The notes: generated by a model not told the origin, from the letters alone. Counted from the first letter of the stretch, positions 35,198 to 44,472 are shown. The stretch is 64,000 nt of DNA from Bacillus_AB infantis_B (GCF_008180445.1 NZ_VTER01000002.1:426838-490837), one strand, 5' to 3'. Numbers and translations are program-made.

Positions 35198-35815
35198 TTG
35201 AACCAGAAATTTATGGCAGTACCATTTGCAGCATTATTAAGCCTTGGCCTGGCAGGCTGCGCTATGGGAGGAAACGGCGGAGATACAGCTTCTGAATCAG
35301 GTCACCGCACAGAGTCGCTTGGAGCAGGCATTGACCGGGATAAAAATCCGTCCAGTCCGCTTTCAGCGTATGACAAGAATTTTTATCAGCATGATAATCG
35401 CTTCAGCCACAGTGATGCCAATTACCACGGGCATCTTGATGATAATACAAGGGAAGCAAGAAGGTCTTATTATACGGCGTACGAAGGGCAGCTTGCGGAA
35501 AAGATAGGCGATGAAACGGCAGCCGTCAGCAATGTGGAAGACGTCCGTTCTGTCGTTTACGGAAGCGATGTCCTGATTGCTGTCGATCTGACCGACTACA
35601 GCAGGGAAGAGGAGACAAAGCAGGACATACAGCAGGCTGTGTCCCCTTATCTGCGGGGAAGATCATGTACAGTGGTTGCAGATGAAGGCACCTTCAGCCG
35701 CATCCGCAATATAGACAATGACCTGCGGGATGGGGGGCCAAGAGAGCAGATTGACCTGGACATCAAGGATATGTTCCATTCGCTCAGGCACAGGCTCAAT
35801 GATGATGGCCGCTGA
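35198..35815 (+). CDS. coxA: YhcN/YlaJ-family sporulation lipoprotein (CoxA-like)
   Basis: 205-residue lipoprotein with a short signal peptide and lipobox LAGC. The rest is a YhcN/YlaJ domain (about 75-205, AEKIGDETAAVSNVEDVRSV then VLIAVDLTDY), found in spore membrane or cortex lipoproteins. TTG 35198 has AAGGGGG 8 bp upstream and gives a normal signal peptide; ATG 35129 would add 23 basic residues that are unusual for a lipoprotein. In B. subtilis coxA follows safA, so orthology is likely though an extra gene intervenes here. Confidence 0.8.
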   Translation: MNQKFMAVPFAALLSLGLAGCAMGGNGGDTASESGHRTESLGAGIDRDKNPSSPLSAYDKNFYQHDNRFSHSDANYHGHLDDNTREARRSYYTAYEGQLAEKIGDETAAVSNVEDVRSVVYGSDVLIAVDLTDYSREEETKQDIQQAVSPYLRGRSCTVVADEGTFSRIRNIDNDLRDGGPREQIDLDIKDMFHSLRHRLNDDGR

Positions 35816-35885
35816 TTCTTGAAAAAGCAGAGCTGCGGCTTTGCTTTTTCTTTACATAAATAAAGATAAAAGGGAGGACAAGGAG

Positions 35886-35984
35886 TTGAAAAAAGAGAAT
35901 AAGCAGGAAAAAATTCTGGTTGTCATATTATTTACCGTTGCTTTCCTTTTAATGTTATCCATGCTGAGGAGGCTGTTTTTCTAA
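35886..35984 (+). CDS. Small single-pass membrane protein (32 aa)
   Basis: A 32-codon ORF starts at TTG 35886 directly after AGGGAGGACAAGGAG and encodes a basic N-terminus (KKENKQEK), one hydrophobic helix (ILVVILFTVAFLLMLSML) and a short RRLFF end. The positive-inside layout and strong ribosome site suggest a real small membrane protein, possibly made during sporulation like its neighbours coxA and bofC. I do not recognise a named family. It lies in the 270-bp gap before bofC. Confidence 0.6.
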   Translation: MKKENKQEKILVVILFTVAFLLMLSMLRRLFF

Positions 35985-36085
35985 AATTGAAGCTCCTATT
36001 ATCCCTAAAAAAAATTGGCATATTTAATGTGAAGCTGGAAACAATAAAAATAAAGTTTTGGAAACCAAACCAGGGGTGATCTGTT

Positions 36086-36610
36086 ATGAGAACCAATCCA
36101 ATCCGGCTGCTTGCCTCATTTCTCCTGATAGCTGTATGGTTTGCTGTAATTGCAGGTAAGGAAACAGGAATCCCGGTGCGGGCATCTGAAAGCGGCCCGC
36201 TCGAGCTCTCAGTCATACTGGAGAGAGTGTATCTCGACGGAGAAATGAGCGAAGAAGAAATTCAGGAAACCGTCTGGTCCCTGGAAGATTTCTGGTCCAA
36301 GTATGACGAATGGCAGCTGGTTGAAATGGATGAAGGCCAAATGGTTTTCCGCCAGCAGGTGGACGACATTTCACCTTTATTAAAATCGAACGGCTATTTT
36401 GGATTGACGGATGAAGGCATCTTGACCATCTATAACGGCAGGCCGGACAAAAGCCGAATCATCCAGTCTTTTTTTCAGATTGATATAAGGAAGCTTGAAA
36501 GCAAGAAAAGGGAACAGCTTGAAAAGGGCATCCCAATCATGACGAAGAACAGATATGTGGAGGTGCTGGAGGCCTTCCAGTCTTATTCAAAAAACGGAAG
36601 CGGCCAGTAG
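36086..36610 (+). CDS. bofC: Intercompartmental signalling factor BofC
   Basis: 174-residue secreted or membrane-anchored forespore protein that restrains SpoIVB and so the pro-sigma-K checkpoint. It has an N-terminal signal or anchor (about 7-25), then the BofC N domain (LERVYLDGEMSEEEIQETVWS) and C domain (VDDISPLLKSNGYFGLTDEG, IQSFFQIDI). It functionally connects with spoIVFA/FB in the same window. AGGGGTGAT precedes ATG 36086. Confidence 0.93.
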   Translation: MRTNPIRLLASFLLIAVWFAVIAGKETGIPVRASESGPLELSVILERVYLDGEMSEEEIQETVWSLEDFWSKYDEWQLVEMDEGQMVFRQQVDDISPLLKSNGYFGLTDEGILTIYNGRPDKSRIIQSFFQIDIRKLESKKREQLEKGIPIMTKNRYVEVLEAFQSYSKNGSGQ

Positions 36611-36632
36611 CATAAGCAGAATGGAAATAAAA

Positions 36633-36657
36633 AAGCCCTGGTCCAATTGGCCAGGGC
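36633..36657. terminator. Terminator between bofC and the convergent lipoprotein gene
   Basis: GCCCTGG / CCAGGGC hairpin with an A-run on its left (36628-36634), which reads as a T-run for the minus-strand lipoprotein gene. It may also stop bofC transcripts. Confidence 0.8.
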
Positions 36658-36665
36658 CCGCTTCA

Positions 36666-37184
36666 TTACTTTTTATAGCCTGTTACTACATAATTTTCGT
36701 CTTTCATTTCAACTGTATAAGCTGCATTTTCGGCAGTTGTCACAGTGGCTTTGTCTGCATCGCCCTCGATCTTCACATCGTCCTGAGTTGTATCAAGGAT
36801 TGATGGGCTGAAGAATGGCTCAGTGTTCACAATCATTTTGCCATCTTCAGATTTCTGGTCTGTAGCATAGTGCGCATACATTTTTTTTGCCAGATCTTCA
36901 CTGTAGTATTTTGAAAGGAATGCGGCTGCAGAGCTTTCATCTGCAAAGCTTGAGTTGATGACGATCGTTTCTTCGTCAGCAGCGGTTTCTTTGTTGAATA
37001 CTTCGTTTACCTTCAGCTCTGCAATGCGGACGCTATTATAGATCTTTGATTTAGCAGCATCATTCAGTTCAGCTGTCTTTTCTTCAGCAGCTTTTTCCTC
37101 TTTACCCTCATCTTCATTTGAAGAGCAGCCTGCAACGGCAAATAATAGTGTGAAAATTGCTAAAAGAGATAATAGTTTCTTCAA
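36666..37184 (-). CDS. Predicted lipoprotein, function unknown
   Basis: 172-residue lipoprotein: signal peptide with lipobox VAGCSS, a Glu/Lys-rich linker (about 22-40), then a soluble domain with DAAKSKIYNSVRIAELKVNEV and AAAFLSKYYSEDLAKKMY. The second motif recalls the IseA family of DL-endopeptidase inhibitors, but the match by eye is weak. It runs opposite to its neighbours, with its own promoter region at 37185-37260 and a terminator at 36633. No function is assigned. Confidence 0.85.
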   Translation of the reverse strand: MKKLLSLLAIFTLLFAVAGCSSNEDEGKEEKAAEEKTAELNDAAKSKIYNSVRIAELKVNEVFNKETAADEETIVINSSFADESSAAAFLSKYYSEDLAKKMYAHYATDQKSEDGKMIVNTEPFFSPSILDTTQDDVKIEGDADKATVTTAENAAYTVEMKDENYVVTGYKK

Positions 37185-37317
37185 TTCGGTGACCCCCAGT
37201 CATTTTTTAAAACCTCTCCCATTATATAGAAATAACCCTGAAAATTGCAACTTTTTTCTTCGGCAAATCTTTGTAGTATGATAGAATGAGGTACAGAAAA
37301 TTTGGGGAGCGAGACAT

Positions 37318-37929
37318 TTGTTTGAATATATAAAAGGCACGGTCGAATTTATCGGCCCTGAATATATAGTGGTTGAAAATAATGGATTAGGCTATCAGAT
37401 CAGCACACCCAACCCATTCAGCTATTCAAATAAGCAGGGAGGGGAAATCCAGATTTTCACCTATCATTATGTAAGGGAAGATATTTTCGCCCTATACGGC
37501 TTCCATACCCGTGAGGAAAAAATGCTGTTTACAAAGCTTCTGAACGTTTCCGGCATCGGGCCAAAAGGAGCCCTTGCGATTCTTGCATCCGGAGAGCCGG
37601 CTCAGGTCGTCCAGGCGATTGAGAATGAAGATGAAGCGTTCCTGGTCAAATTCCCGGGAGTGGGCAAAAAGACGGCGCGCCAGATGATACTCGATCTGAA
37701 AGGCAAGCTTCAGGATGCGATTCCGGACTTCTTTCCCAATCTGTTCAATCCTGATGCGGCCAGGCCTGCTGCTACAGGAAGCGCAGCTCTTCTTGAGGAG
37801 GCCATCCTGGCACTCAGGGCTCTTGGCTATTCGGAAAAAGAGGTCAAGCGCATCAAACCGGCATTGGAAAAAGAGAAGCTTACAACAGATGAATATATTA
37901 AAAAAGGCTTGCAGCTGCTGCTTAAGTAG
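37318..37929 (+). CDS. ruvA: Holliday junction DNA helicase subunit RuvA
   Basis: 203-residue tetrameric junction-binding protein. An N-terminal OB fold with GLGYQISTPNPFSY is followed by two helix-hairpin-helix motifs (LLNVSGIGPKGALAIL and KFPGVGKKTARQMI), then the flexible linker and C-terminal RuvB-binding domain III (AILALRALGYSEKEV). The start is TTG 37318 after TTGGGGAGCGA. ruvB follows 51 bp later. Confidence 0.96.
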   Translation: MFEYIKGTVEFIGPEYIVVENNGLGYQISTPNPFSYSNKQGGEIQIFTYHYVREDIFALYGFHTREEKMLFTKLLNVSGIGPKGALAILASGEPAQVVQAIENEDEAFLVKFPGVGKKTARQMILDLKGKLQDAIPDFFPNLFNPDAARPAATGSAALLEEAILALRALGYSEKEVKRIKPALEKEKLTTDEYIKKGLQLLLK

Positions 37930-37980
37930 GACGGAAGTCTCCTTTTGCAGCGCCCGGCAGCCAAGGGGTGAATACAGCTT

Positions 37981-38982
37981 ATGGAAGATCGGATCATTTC
38001 CGGAGAAGCGGACCTTCAGGATGTCTCCTTTGAGCAGAGCCTGAGGCCGCAGACACTTAGGCAATATATCGGACAGGATAAAGTGAAGGAAAACCTGGAG
38101 GTCTTCATCCAGGCTGCCCGGATCCGCGGGGAGACTTTGGACCATGTCCTGCTTTACGGCCCCCCGGGACTCGGAAAAACGACGCTGGCCAGCATCATAG
38201 CCAATGAGATGGGGGTCAATCTCAGGACAACCGCCGGTCCCGCCATTGAAAGGCCTGGGGATCTGGCAGCCATACTGACTGCGCTGGAGCCGGGGGATGT
38301 CCTCTTCATTGATGAGATACACCGGCTGCCGCGTTCGATAGAAGAGGTGCTGTATCCGGCGATGGAGGATTTCTGCCTTGATATCGTCATCGGCAAAGGC
38401 CCGAGTGCGCGGTCTGTGAGGCTCGACCTCCCGCCATTCACGCTGGTGGGTGCTACGACAAGGGCGGGTTCAGTATCAGCGCCGCTCAGAGACAGATTTG
38501 GTGTCCTCTGCCGCCTTGAGTATTATAATGAGAGCCAGCTCAAAAATATTGTTTCAAGGACGGCTGATGTCCTTGAAACAGGCATTGACGATCAGGCAGC
38601 TTCTGAAATTGCAAGGAGATCCCGGGGGACGCCGCGGATCGCCAACCGCCTCCTTAGGCGGGTAAGGGACTTTGCACAGGTCAAGGGCGACGGCAGCATT
38701 GATGCAGTCCTTGCCCATGATTCTCTCGAGCTTCTGCAGGTCGACCGTTTAGGCCTTGATCATATTGACCATAAATTATTAAGAGGAATCATAGAGAAAT
38801 TCCGCGGCGGACCTGTCGGGCTTGAGACGATAGCCGCTACAATCGGGGAAGAATCCCATACAATCGAAGATGTATATGAACCGTACCTGCTTCAGATCGG
38901 CTTTTTGCAAAGGACTCCAAGGGGGAGGATAGTGACGCACCTTGTCTACCATCACCTTAACCTTGAGCTGCCCGGGGAATGA
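37981..38982 (+). CDS. ruvB: Holliday junction branch-migration ATPase RuvB
   Basis: 333-residue AAA+ motor. It has Walker A GPPGLGKTT, Walker B LFIDEIHRL, sensor GATTRAG, arginine finger (LRDRFG) and the C-terminal winged helix (GLDHIDHKLL, TPRGR). It forms the RuvAB complex with the upstream gene product. The order ruvA-ruvB-queA-tgt is standard for Bacillus. Confidence 0.97.
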   Translation: MEDRIISGEADLQDVSFEQSLRPQTLRQYIGQDKVKENLEVFIQAARIRGETLDHVLLYGPPGLGKTTLASIIANEMGVNLRTTAGPAIERPGDLAAILTALEPGDVLFIDEIHRLPRSIEEVLYPAMEDFCLDIVIGKGPSARSVRLDLPPFTLVGATTRAGSVSAPLRDRFGVLCRLEYYNESQLKNIVSRTADVLETGIDDQAASEIARRSRGTPRIANRLLRRVRDFAQVKGDGSIDAVLAHDSLELLQVDRLGLDHIDHKLLRGIIEKFRGGPVGLETIAATIGEESHTIEDVYEPYLLQIGFLQRTPRGRIVTHLVYHHLNLELPGE

Positions 38983-39039
38983 AGCTGACTATTTTGAGAC
39001 AATTAAAACGGTTTAAAAAAACAGATAGGGTGAAACACC

Positions 39040-40068
39040 ATGAAAGTAGAAATGTTTGATTTCCATTTGCCTGAGGAGCTGATTGCCCAGACTCCTCTAG
39101 AAGATAGAACGAGCAGCCGGCTGATGGTGCTCGACAAGGAAGATGGAGCATTGCAGCATGAATCATTTAAAAATCTGCCCGAATATTTGAATCCGGGCGA
39201 CTGCCTTGTGCTCAATGATACAAGAGTGCTGCCTGCCAGGCTGTTCGGCGCCAAGGAAGGGACCGGCGCCAAAATTGAAGTCCTGCTGCTGAAGCAGCAG
39301 GAAGGCGATGTGTGGGAAACGCTCATTAAACCGGCAAAAAGAGTCAAGGAAGGAACAAGGATTGAATTCGGGGACGGCCTTCTGTCAGCAGTCTGCACAG
39401 GAACAGAAGAGCAGGGAGGAAGGCTGCTGAAATTCGACTATGAAGGCATTTTTTATGAAGTGCTGGAACAGCTTGGAGAGATGCCCCTGCCGCCTTATAT
39501 CAAAGAGCAGCTCGATGACCGCGAACGGTATCAGACTGTGTATGCCAAAGAAAGGGGATCGGCTGCCGCCCCGACCGCCGGGCTTCATTTTACTGAAGAA
39601 CTGCTGGATGAAATCAGGGAAAAAGGTGTGCATATCGCCTTTATTACCCTGCATGTAGGGCTTGGGACCTTCAGGCCGGTCAGTGTCGAGGATATCCAGG
39701 AGCATAGTATGCATGCCGAGTACTATCAGGTCACGGAAGGGACTGCAAGGCTTTTGAATGAGGTCAGGGAAAATGGAGGCAGGATCATTACTGTAGGCAC
39801 CACTTCAACACGCACACTTGAAACGATTGCAGACGCCAATGAAGGCAGGTTCGAGCCTGGAAGCGGATGGACAAGCATTTTCATCTACCCTGGCTATGAG
39901 TTCAAGGCAATTGACGGGATGGTTACCAATTTCCATCTGCCCAAATCGACGCTGATCATGCTGATCAGTGCACTGGCAGGACGGGAAAATGTGCTGAACG
40001 CCTATAATGAAGCAGTGAAGGAACGCTACCGTTTTTTCAGCTTTGGAGATGCCATGCTGATCATCTAG
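39040..40068 (+). CDS. queA: S-adenosylmethionine:tRNA ribosyltransferase-isomerase
   Basis: 342-residue enzyme that adds the epoxycyclopentane ring to 7-aminomethyl-7-deazaguanosine in tRNA, the penultimate queuosine step. It has the N-terminal FDFHLPEELIAQTPLEDR, central LNDTRVLPARLFG, the AAPTAGLHFT motif and C-terminal VTNFHLPKSTLIML. ATG 39040 has TAGGGTGA upstream. tgt follows 27 bp later, giving the usual queA-tgt pair. Confidence 0.97.
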   Translation: MKVEMFDFHLPEELIAQTPLEDRTSSRLMVLDKEDGALQHESFKNLPEYLNPGDCLVLNDTRVLPARLFGAKEGTGAKIEVLLLKQQEGDVWETLIKPAKRVKEGTRIEFGDGLLSAVCTGTEEQGGRLLKFDYEGIFYEVLEQLGEMPLPPYIKEQLDDRERYQTVYAKERGSAAAPTAGLHFTEELLDEIREKGVHIAFITLHVGLGTFRPVSVEDIQEHSMHAEYYQVTEGTARLLNEVRENGGRIITVGTTSTRTLETIADANEGRFEPGSGWTSIFIYPGYEFKAIDGMVTNFHLPKSTLIMLISALAGRENVLNAYNEAVKERYRFFSFGDAMLII

Positions 40069-40095
40069 CATGGAAACGGAAGGAGAACGACTAAC

Positions 40096-41235
40096 TTGAC
40101 AGCAATACGGTATGAATTGATTAAAACATGCAAACAGACAGGAGCGCGGCTCGGCCGGGTGCACACCCCGCACGGATCATTTGAAACGCCTGTCTTTATG
40201 CCAGTGGGAACACTGGCCACAGTTAAGACAATGTCGCCGGAGGAAGTGGCAGGCATGGGTGCCGGGATCATCCTCAGCAACACTTATCACCTTTGGCTTC
40301 GCCCGGGGCATGATATTATCAAGGAAGCAGGCGGCCTCCATAAATTCATGAATTGGAACGGCAGCATCCTTACAGACAGCGGGGGCTTCCAGGTATTCAG
40401 CCTCAGCCATTTCAGGAAGATTGAAGAAGAAGGAGTCCACTTCCGGAACCATCTGAACGGAGATAAACTGTTCCTCTCACCGGAAAAAGCGATGGAAATC
40501 CAGAACGCACTTGGCTCTGACATTATGATGGCTTTTGATGAATGCCCTCCTTATCCGGCTACATATGAGTATATGAAGAAATCAGTTGAGCGGACATCGC
40601 GCTGGGCTGAGCGCTGCCTGAATGCCCATGAACGCCCGAATGACCAGGGCCTCTTTGGGATTGTCCAGGGCGGAGAATACGAAGAATTAAGGAAGCAGAG
40701 TGCCCGTGACCTTGTGTCTCTGGATTTCCCTGGCTATGCAGTGGGCGGACTCTCTGTCGGCGAGCCGAAGGATGTCATGAACAGGGCGCTGGAATTTACG
40801 ACGCCGCTTCTTCCTGCTGATAAGCCTCGCTATCTGATGGGGGTAGGATCTCCGGATTCCCTGATTGATGGCAGCATCAGGGGCATCGACATGTTTGACT
40901 GTGTCCTTCCGACGCGGATTGCCCGCAACGGGACACTGATGACCAGCAACGGGCGCCTTGTCGTTAAAAATGCCAAATTTGCGCGTGATTTTGGCCCAAT
41001 CGATGAAAATTGCGACTGCTATACATGCCGTAATTACAGCAGAGCCTATATACGCCACCTGATTAAATCTGACGAAACATTCGGCATACGACTTACAACT
41101 TACCATAACCTATATTTTCTGGTAAACTTAATGGAACAGGTTAGACAAGCAATCCGCGAAGATCGCCTGGGTGATTTTAGAGAAGAATTTTTCGAACGTT
41201 ACGGTTTCAATAAACCGGATGCGAAAAATTTCTGA
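40096..41235 (+). CDS. tgt: Queuine tRNA-guanine transglycosylase
   Basis: 379-residue TIM-barrel enzyme that exchanges guanine-34 for preQ1 in GUN-anticodon tRNAs. It has the substrate motif LTDSGGFQVFSL, the nucleophile region GIDMFDCVLPTRIARNG and zinc ligands CDCYTCRNYSRAYIRHL. The start is TTG 40096 after AAGGAGAA. It is followed by yajC, as in most bacteria. Confidence 0.97.
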   Translation: MTAIRYELIKTCKQTGARLGRVHTPHGSFETPVFMPVGTLATVKTMSPEEVAGMGAGIILSNTYHLWLRPGHDIIKEAGGLHKFMNWNGSILTDSGGFQVFSLSHFRKIEEEGVHFRNHLNGDKLFLSPEKAMEIQNALGSDIMMAFDECPPYPATYEYMKKSVERTSRWAERCLNAHERPNDQGLFGIVQGGEYEELRKQSARDLVSLDFPGYAVGGLSVGEPKDVMNRALEFTTPLLPADKPRYLMGVGSPDSLIDGSIRGIDMFDCVLPTRIARNGTLMTSNGRLVVKNAKFARDFGPIDENCDCYTCRNYSRAYIRHLIKSDETFGIRLTTYHNLYFLVNLMEQVRQAIREDRLGDFREEFFERYGFNKPDAKNF

Positions 41236-41260
41236 TACATGAAAGGGGTGAAAAAAAGGA

Positions 41261-41545
41261 ATGGATATTTTAGGTACATTAGGACCATTATTACTGATGT
41301 TCATCTTATTTTATTTCCTTCTTATCCGTCCGCAGCAAAAGCGCCAGAAATCTGTGCAGCAGATGCAGTCGGATCTGAAAAAGGGAGATAAAATTGTGAC
41401 GATCGGCGGCCTCCATGGCATTGTCGATGCCATCGATGAAGATAAGATCGTCATCAAATGCGGTGACGGCAGCAGACTTACATATGATCGCGCAGCGATC
41501 AGGGAAGTACGGGCAGCAGCCGAAACAACATTGGCAAAATCATAA
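41261..41545 (+). CDS. yajC: Preprotein translocase accessory subunit YajC
   Basis: 94-residue protein with one N-terminal membrane helix (about 6-24, LLLMFILFYFLLIRPQQK) and a small cytoplasmic beta domain (KGDKIVTIGGLHGIV). It associates with SecDF, which is encoded 3.6 kb downstream. AAAGGGGTG precedes ATG 41261, and the hairpin at 41550 ends the operon. Confidence 0.95.
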   Translation: MDILGTLGPLLLMFILFYFLLIRPQQKRQKSVQQMQSDLKKGDKIVTIGGLHGIVDAIDEDKIVIKCGDGSRLTYDRAAIREVRAAAETTLAKS

Positions 41546-41549
41546 TAGA

Positions 41550-41583
41550 AAAAGAAGCAGACATTATTCTGCTTCTTTTTTTT
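41550..41583 (+). terminator. Terminator after yajC
   Basis: AAAAGAAGCAGA / TCTGCTTCTTTT hairpin (loop CATTAT) running into a T-tract, directly after the stop of yajC. Confidence 0.92.
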
Positions 41584-41620
41584 ATGGCTTTTGAAAACCG
41601 CTGCGTTTCAGTTTGGGCAT

Positions 41621-42010
41621 CTATGCTGCCCTTGACTTTGAAGACATGTTGACCCCCAGGATCCCGCCCATCATACAGACCAGCAGGAAACACGTATGAT
41701 AAATGGTCTGTTCCGCTGAAAACAGGCTGTCATGCCCGAGATATTGAAACAGGAAAATGACCAGTGTATATATGGCGCCAGTCAGCCCCCCCAGCAGCCA
41801 TCCTTTCTGCTTTCCTTTTCCCCCGGAAATGAAGCCGCCGGCAAACAGTGAGATGAAAGCCAGGATTTCAGCGGGAAGCTTTATGGATGACTCATCCATT
41901 GAAGTGAATTTCAAGAGCAGCGAGAACACCAGGCTGCTGGCAATCGCAATGATAAAAATGCTCCCTATCCCGTATAGCACCGCACTCCCCATATGTTTGG
42001 ATTCTTCCAT
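41621..42010 (-). CDS. yrzE: TIGR04086-family membrane protein (YrzE)
   Basis: 129-residue integral membrane protein with four hydrophobic helices and a GGFISGGKGKQKGWLLGGLTG signature between the second and third. It is known only as a conserved Bacillus membrane protein of unknown function. The minus-strand start ATG 42010 has GGGAGAGG upstream. It lies between yajC and yrbG, as in B. subtilis, opposite to both. Confidence 0.85.
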   Translation of the reverse strand: MEESKHMGSAVLYGIGSIFIIAIASSLVFSLLLKFTSMDESSIKLPAEILAFISLFAGGFISGGKGKQKGWLLGGLTGAIYTLVIFLFQYLGHDSLFSAEQTIYHTCFLLVCMMGGILGVNMSSKSRAA

Positions 42011-42219
42011 TGATTTCCTCTCCCTTCAAACGATAAATCCTAGTACAAGCATATTCACAGCTGCTGCTTTTTAGAATTGAATTTTTTGAATGACGGCAGG
42101 CTTTTTCCTCCTGAATGGAAAGGCTAAGCAACAGTGCCAAATGGAAAAAGCTTTCTTAATGACAGTCCTGGACGTGAAGCATACTAATGTTGGAATGTGA
42201 TGAAGAGGAGGAGGCAGTT

Positions 42220-42867
42220 TTGGCGGAATATATGATTATCATTGCGAGGACACTTTTTTTATATGGGGTCATCCTCCTGATCTTTCGGCTGATGGGCAAA
42301 AGGGAAATAGGCGAACTGAGCGTGCTGGATTTAGTGGTATATATCATGATTGCCGAGATGGCAGTGGTTGCGATTGAAAATCCTGACGGCAGCCTGGTGA
42401 AGAACATACTTCCGATGATGCTCCTCATGGTTATACAAATCGTTCTGGCCATCCTGTCACTCAAAAGCAAAAAATTCAGGGATATTGTGGACGGCAAGCC
42501 CTCTATTATCATCAATCAGGGGAAGATCGATGAAAATACGATGAGGCAGCAGCGATATAATTTCGACGATCTTCTCACCCAGCTGCGGGACAAAGATATT
42601 AAGAATATTGCAGACGTCGAATTTGCGATCCTGGAGCCTTCAGGCAAGCTTTCTGTGTTTCAAAAGGATAATATGAAAGGCAGCGACATAGACCATCCTC
42701 TGATCATAGACGGAAACCTTCAGGAAGCGAATCTTGCTTCTGTCCATAAATCGCGCCAGTGGCTGGCAGAACAGCTGAAGAAAAAAGGCTATGATGAAAT
42801 ACAGCAGATATCTTTTTGCAGCTACTCTAACGGAAACCTTTATATTGATCCCATCGATGAAAAATAA
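42220..42867 (+). CDS. yrbG: DUF421 membrane protein (YrbG/YetF type)
   Basis: 215-residue protein with three N-terminal membrane helices and the family signature LMGKREIGELSVLDLVVYI. The cytoplasmic C-terminal domain repeats a DUF421 core (IINQGKIDENTMRQQRYNFDDLLTQLR). TTG 42220 follows GAGGAGGAGG at good spacing; the in-frame ATG 42187 has no site. Related YetF/YdfS proteins affect spore germination traits, but the role of this one is not known. Confidence 0.88.
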   Translation: MAEYMIIIARTLFLYGVILLIFRLMGKREIGELSVLDLVVYIMIAEMAVVAIENPDGSLVKNILPMMLLMVIQIVLAILSLKSKKFRDIVDGKPSIIINQGKIDENTMRQQRYNFDDLLTQLRDKDIKNIADVEFAILEPSGKLSVFQKDNMKGSDIDHPLIIDGNLQEANLASVHKSRQWLAEQLKKKGYDEIQQISFCSYSNGNLYIDPIDEK

Positions 42868-42874
42868 GATGGTC

Positions 42875-42909
42875 AAAAAAATGGCGTTCAGGACGCCATT
42901 TTTATTTTT
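42875..42909. terminator. Bidirectional terminator between yrbG and spoVB
   Basis: AAAAAATGGCGT / ACGCCATTTTT hairpin flanked by A- and T-runs in the 42-bp convergent gap. Confidence 0.9.
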
Positions 42910-44472
42910 TTATTTGAATGCAAACTTTGAAAGAGGCTGGCCGATGACCGGGATCCGCCGCAGATCTTCTTTTGTAATCAGCCTGAAGATGAGCAGGAAA
43001 ATCAGATAAAGCATTCCCATGATCAGCGTTGATATCATAACCTTGAAGGCCAGAAGCATCTCCTCCGGCATCAGGCTGAATGAAGTATGGCCGCCCCAGC
43101 CTGCAAGGCCCATGACAGCAAAGGTTTTTACATAATCCATGATATAAAAAGTGAATGAAATGGTTTTTAATACGGTTGCGAAATGAAGCATTGTGACAAG
43201 AACAAAGCCGACCAGGATGCCGAGGGCCACCCCATTGATGCCGAATGCCGGCTGGCTGGCAAGGAGAAAAATGACGGCAATTTTTACGATTGACCCGATC
43301 AGGCTGTTGATCATGGCGGCCCTTGCGAGGTTGAGTGCCTGCAAGGTGGCTTGAAGCGGTCCCTGGTAATAGTAAAACAGAAAGAAAGGAGCCATCAATT
43401 TGATGAACTGGTCTCCGCTCGAACTTCCATACATAACCTCCATCAAAGGGCTGGCAAGAACGTATAGAAGCACGACTGCCATCCCCCCTGTAATAAAAGA
43501 GAACCGGAGCGCCTGCTGGAGCCTGTGTTCAATCAGCTTCATATCCTTTCTTGAGTTGGCCTCGCTGATTGCAGGCACAAGCGAGGTTGAAAGGGAGTGG
43601 GTGACAAAAGACGGCAGCAGCAGCAGCGGCATGGCAAATCCTGTCAGGGCCCCGTATTGCTTTGTGGCGGCGATGGCGGCGACACCAGCCAGTGCAAGGC
43701 TGTGCGAGACAACAATAGGCTCGAAAAACCAGGCAATCGATCCGATCATCCTGCTGCCGGTTGTCGGCAGTGCAATCTTCATCAAATCGCTGAAGGTGCT
43801 TTTCCCGGACTGGACATAGCCGAAGAAATTTTTTCTCAGCCTGAACCTTTTCTTCAGTTTAAAAGCGGCCACAAGATAAACCAGTGAAACCAGTTCCCCG
43901 ATTACAGATGCAAACATTGCCGCTGCCGCGGCATACTCGATGCCATAAGGCAGGAAAGCCTTCGTCAGCAAGGCGATAAGCCCGATCCGCACGATCTGCT
44001 CAAGGACCTGTGAATATGCTGCGGGCTTCATCTGCTGCCTTCCCTGGAAATATCCCCTTATAACAGAAGAAACAGCTACAATCGGCACGATGGGGGCGAT
44101 TGCCAGCAGGGGCAAATGTGTCCTAGGGTCAGTGAAAAGAGTTTCAGACAATATAGGCGCGAGCAGAAACAAGGCCGGCGTGAAAATGGCAGATAGAGAA
44201 ATGGTCACAGCAAGAGATACAGCCAATATTTTTTTGATTTTTGCCGTATCGCCCCTGGCTTCTGCCTCCGCTACATTTTTGGAAATGGCAACTGGCAGGC
44301 CAAGCTGTGTAATTGTAATGACGAGGATCAGAGTTGGAAATGCCATCATATATAAGCCGACACCCTCTTCACCGATGAAGCGGGCAATCACAATACGGTT
44401 TATGAATCCGAGAACCCTTGTCACCAGTCCGGCAGCCAGTAAAATAATCGTTCCTTTTAAAAACTTAGACAT
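42910..44472 (-). CDS. spoVB: Stage V sporulation protein B (MOP-family flippase)
   Basis: 520-residue polytopic membrane protein with about 14 helices, of the MVF/MATE-like polysaccharide transporter superfamily. The N-terminal FLKGTIILLAAGLVTRVLGF and IARFIGEEGVGLYMMAFP are typical of SpoVB. In B. subtilis it is needed for cortex peptidoglycan synthesis, probably as a lipid-linked precursor flippase. It is on the minus strand with its own terminator. Length is normal. Confidence 0.93.
   Translation of the reverse strand: MSKFLKGTIILLAAGLVTRVLGFINRIVIARFIGEEGVGLYMMAFPTLILVITITQLGLPVAISKNVAEAEARGDTAKIKKILAVSLAVTISLSAIFTPALFLLAPILSETLFTDPRTHLPLLAIAPIVPIVAVSSVIRGYFQGRQQMKPAAYSQVLEQIVRIGLIALLTKAFLPYGIEYAAAAAMFASVIGELVSLVYLVAAFKLKKRFRLRKNFFGYVQSGKSTFSDLMKIALPTTGSRMIGSIAWFFEPIVVSHSLALAGVAAIAATKQYGALTGFAMPLLLLPSFVTHSLSTSLVPAISEANSRKDMKLIEHRLQQALRFSFITGGMAVVLLYVLASPLMEVMYGSSSGDQFIKLMAPFFLFYYYQGPLQATLQALNLARAAMINSLIGSIVKIAVIFLLASQPAFGINGVALGILVGFVLVTMLHFATVLKTISFTFYIMDYVKTFAVMGLAGWGGHTSFSLMPEEMLLAFKVMISTLIMGMLYLIFLLIFRLITKEDLRRIPVIGQPLSKFAFK

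Noticed and set aside
37492..38322. Minus-strand ORF of 276 codons over ruvA-ruvB
   Set aside because: It is a shadow of two strongly conserved genes, with no recognisable domain.
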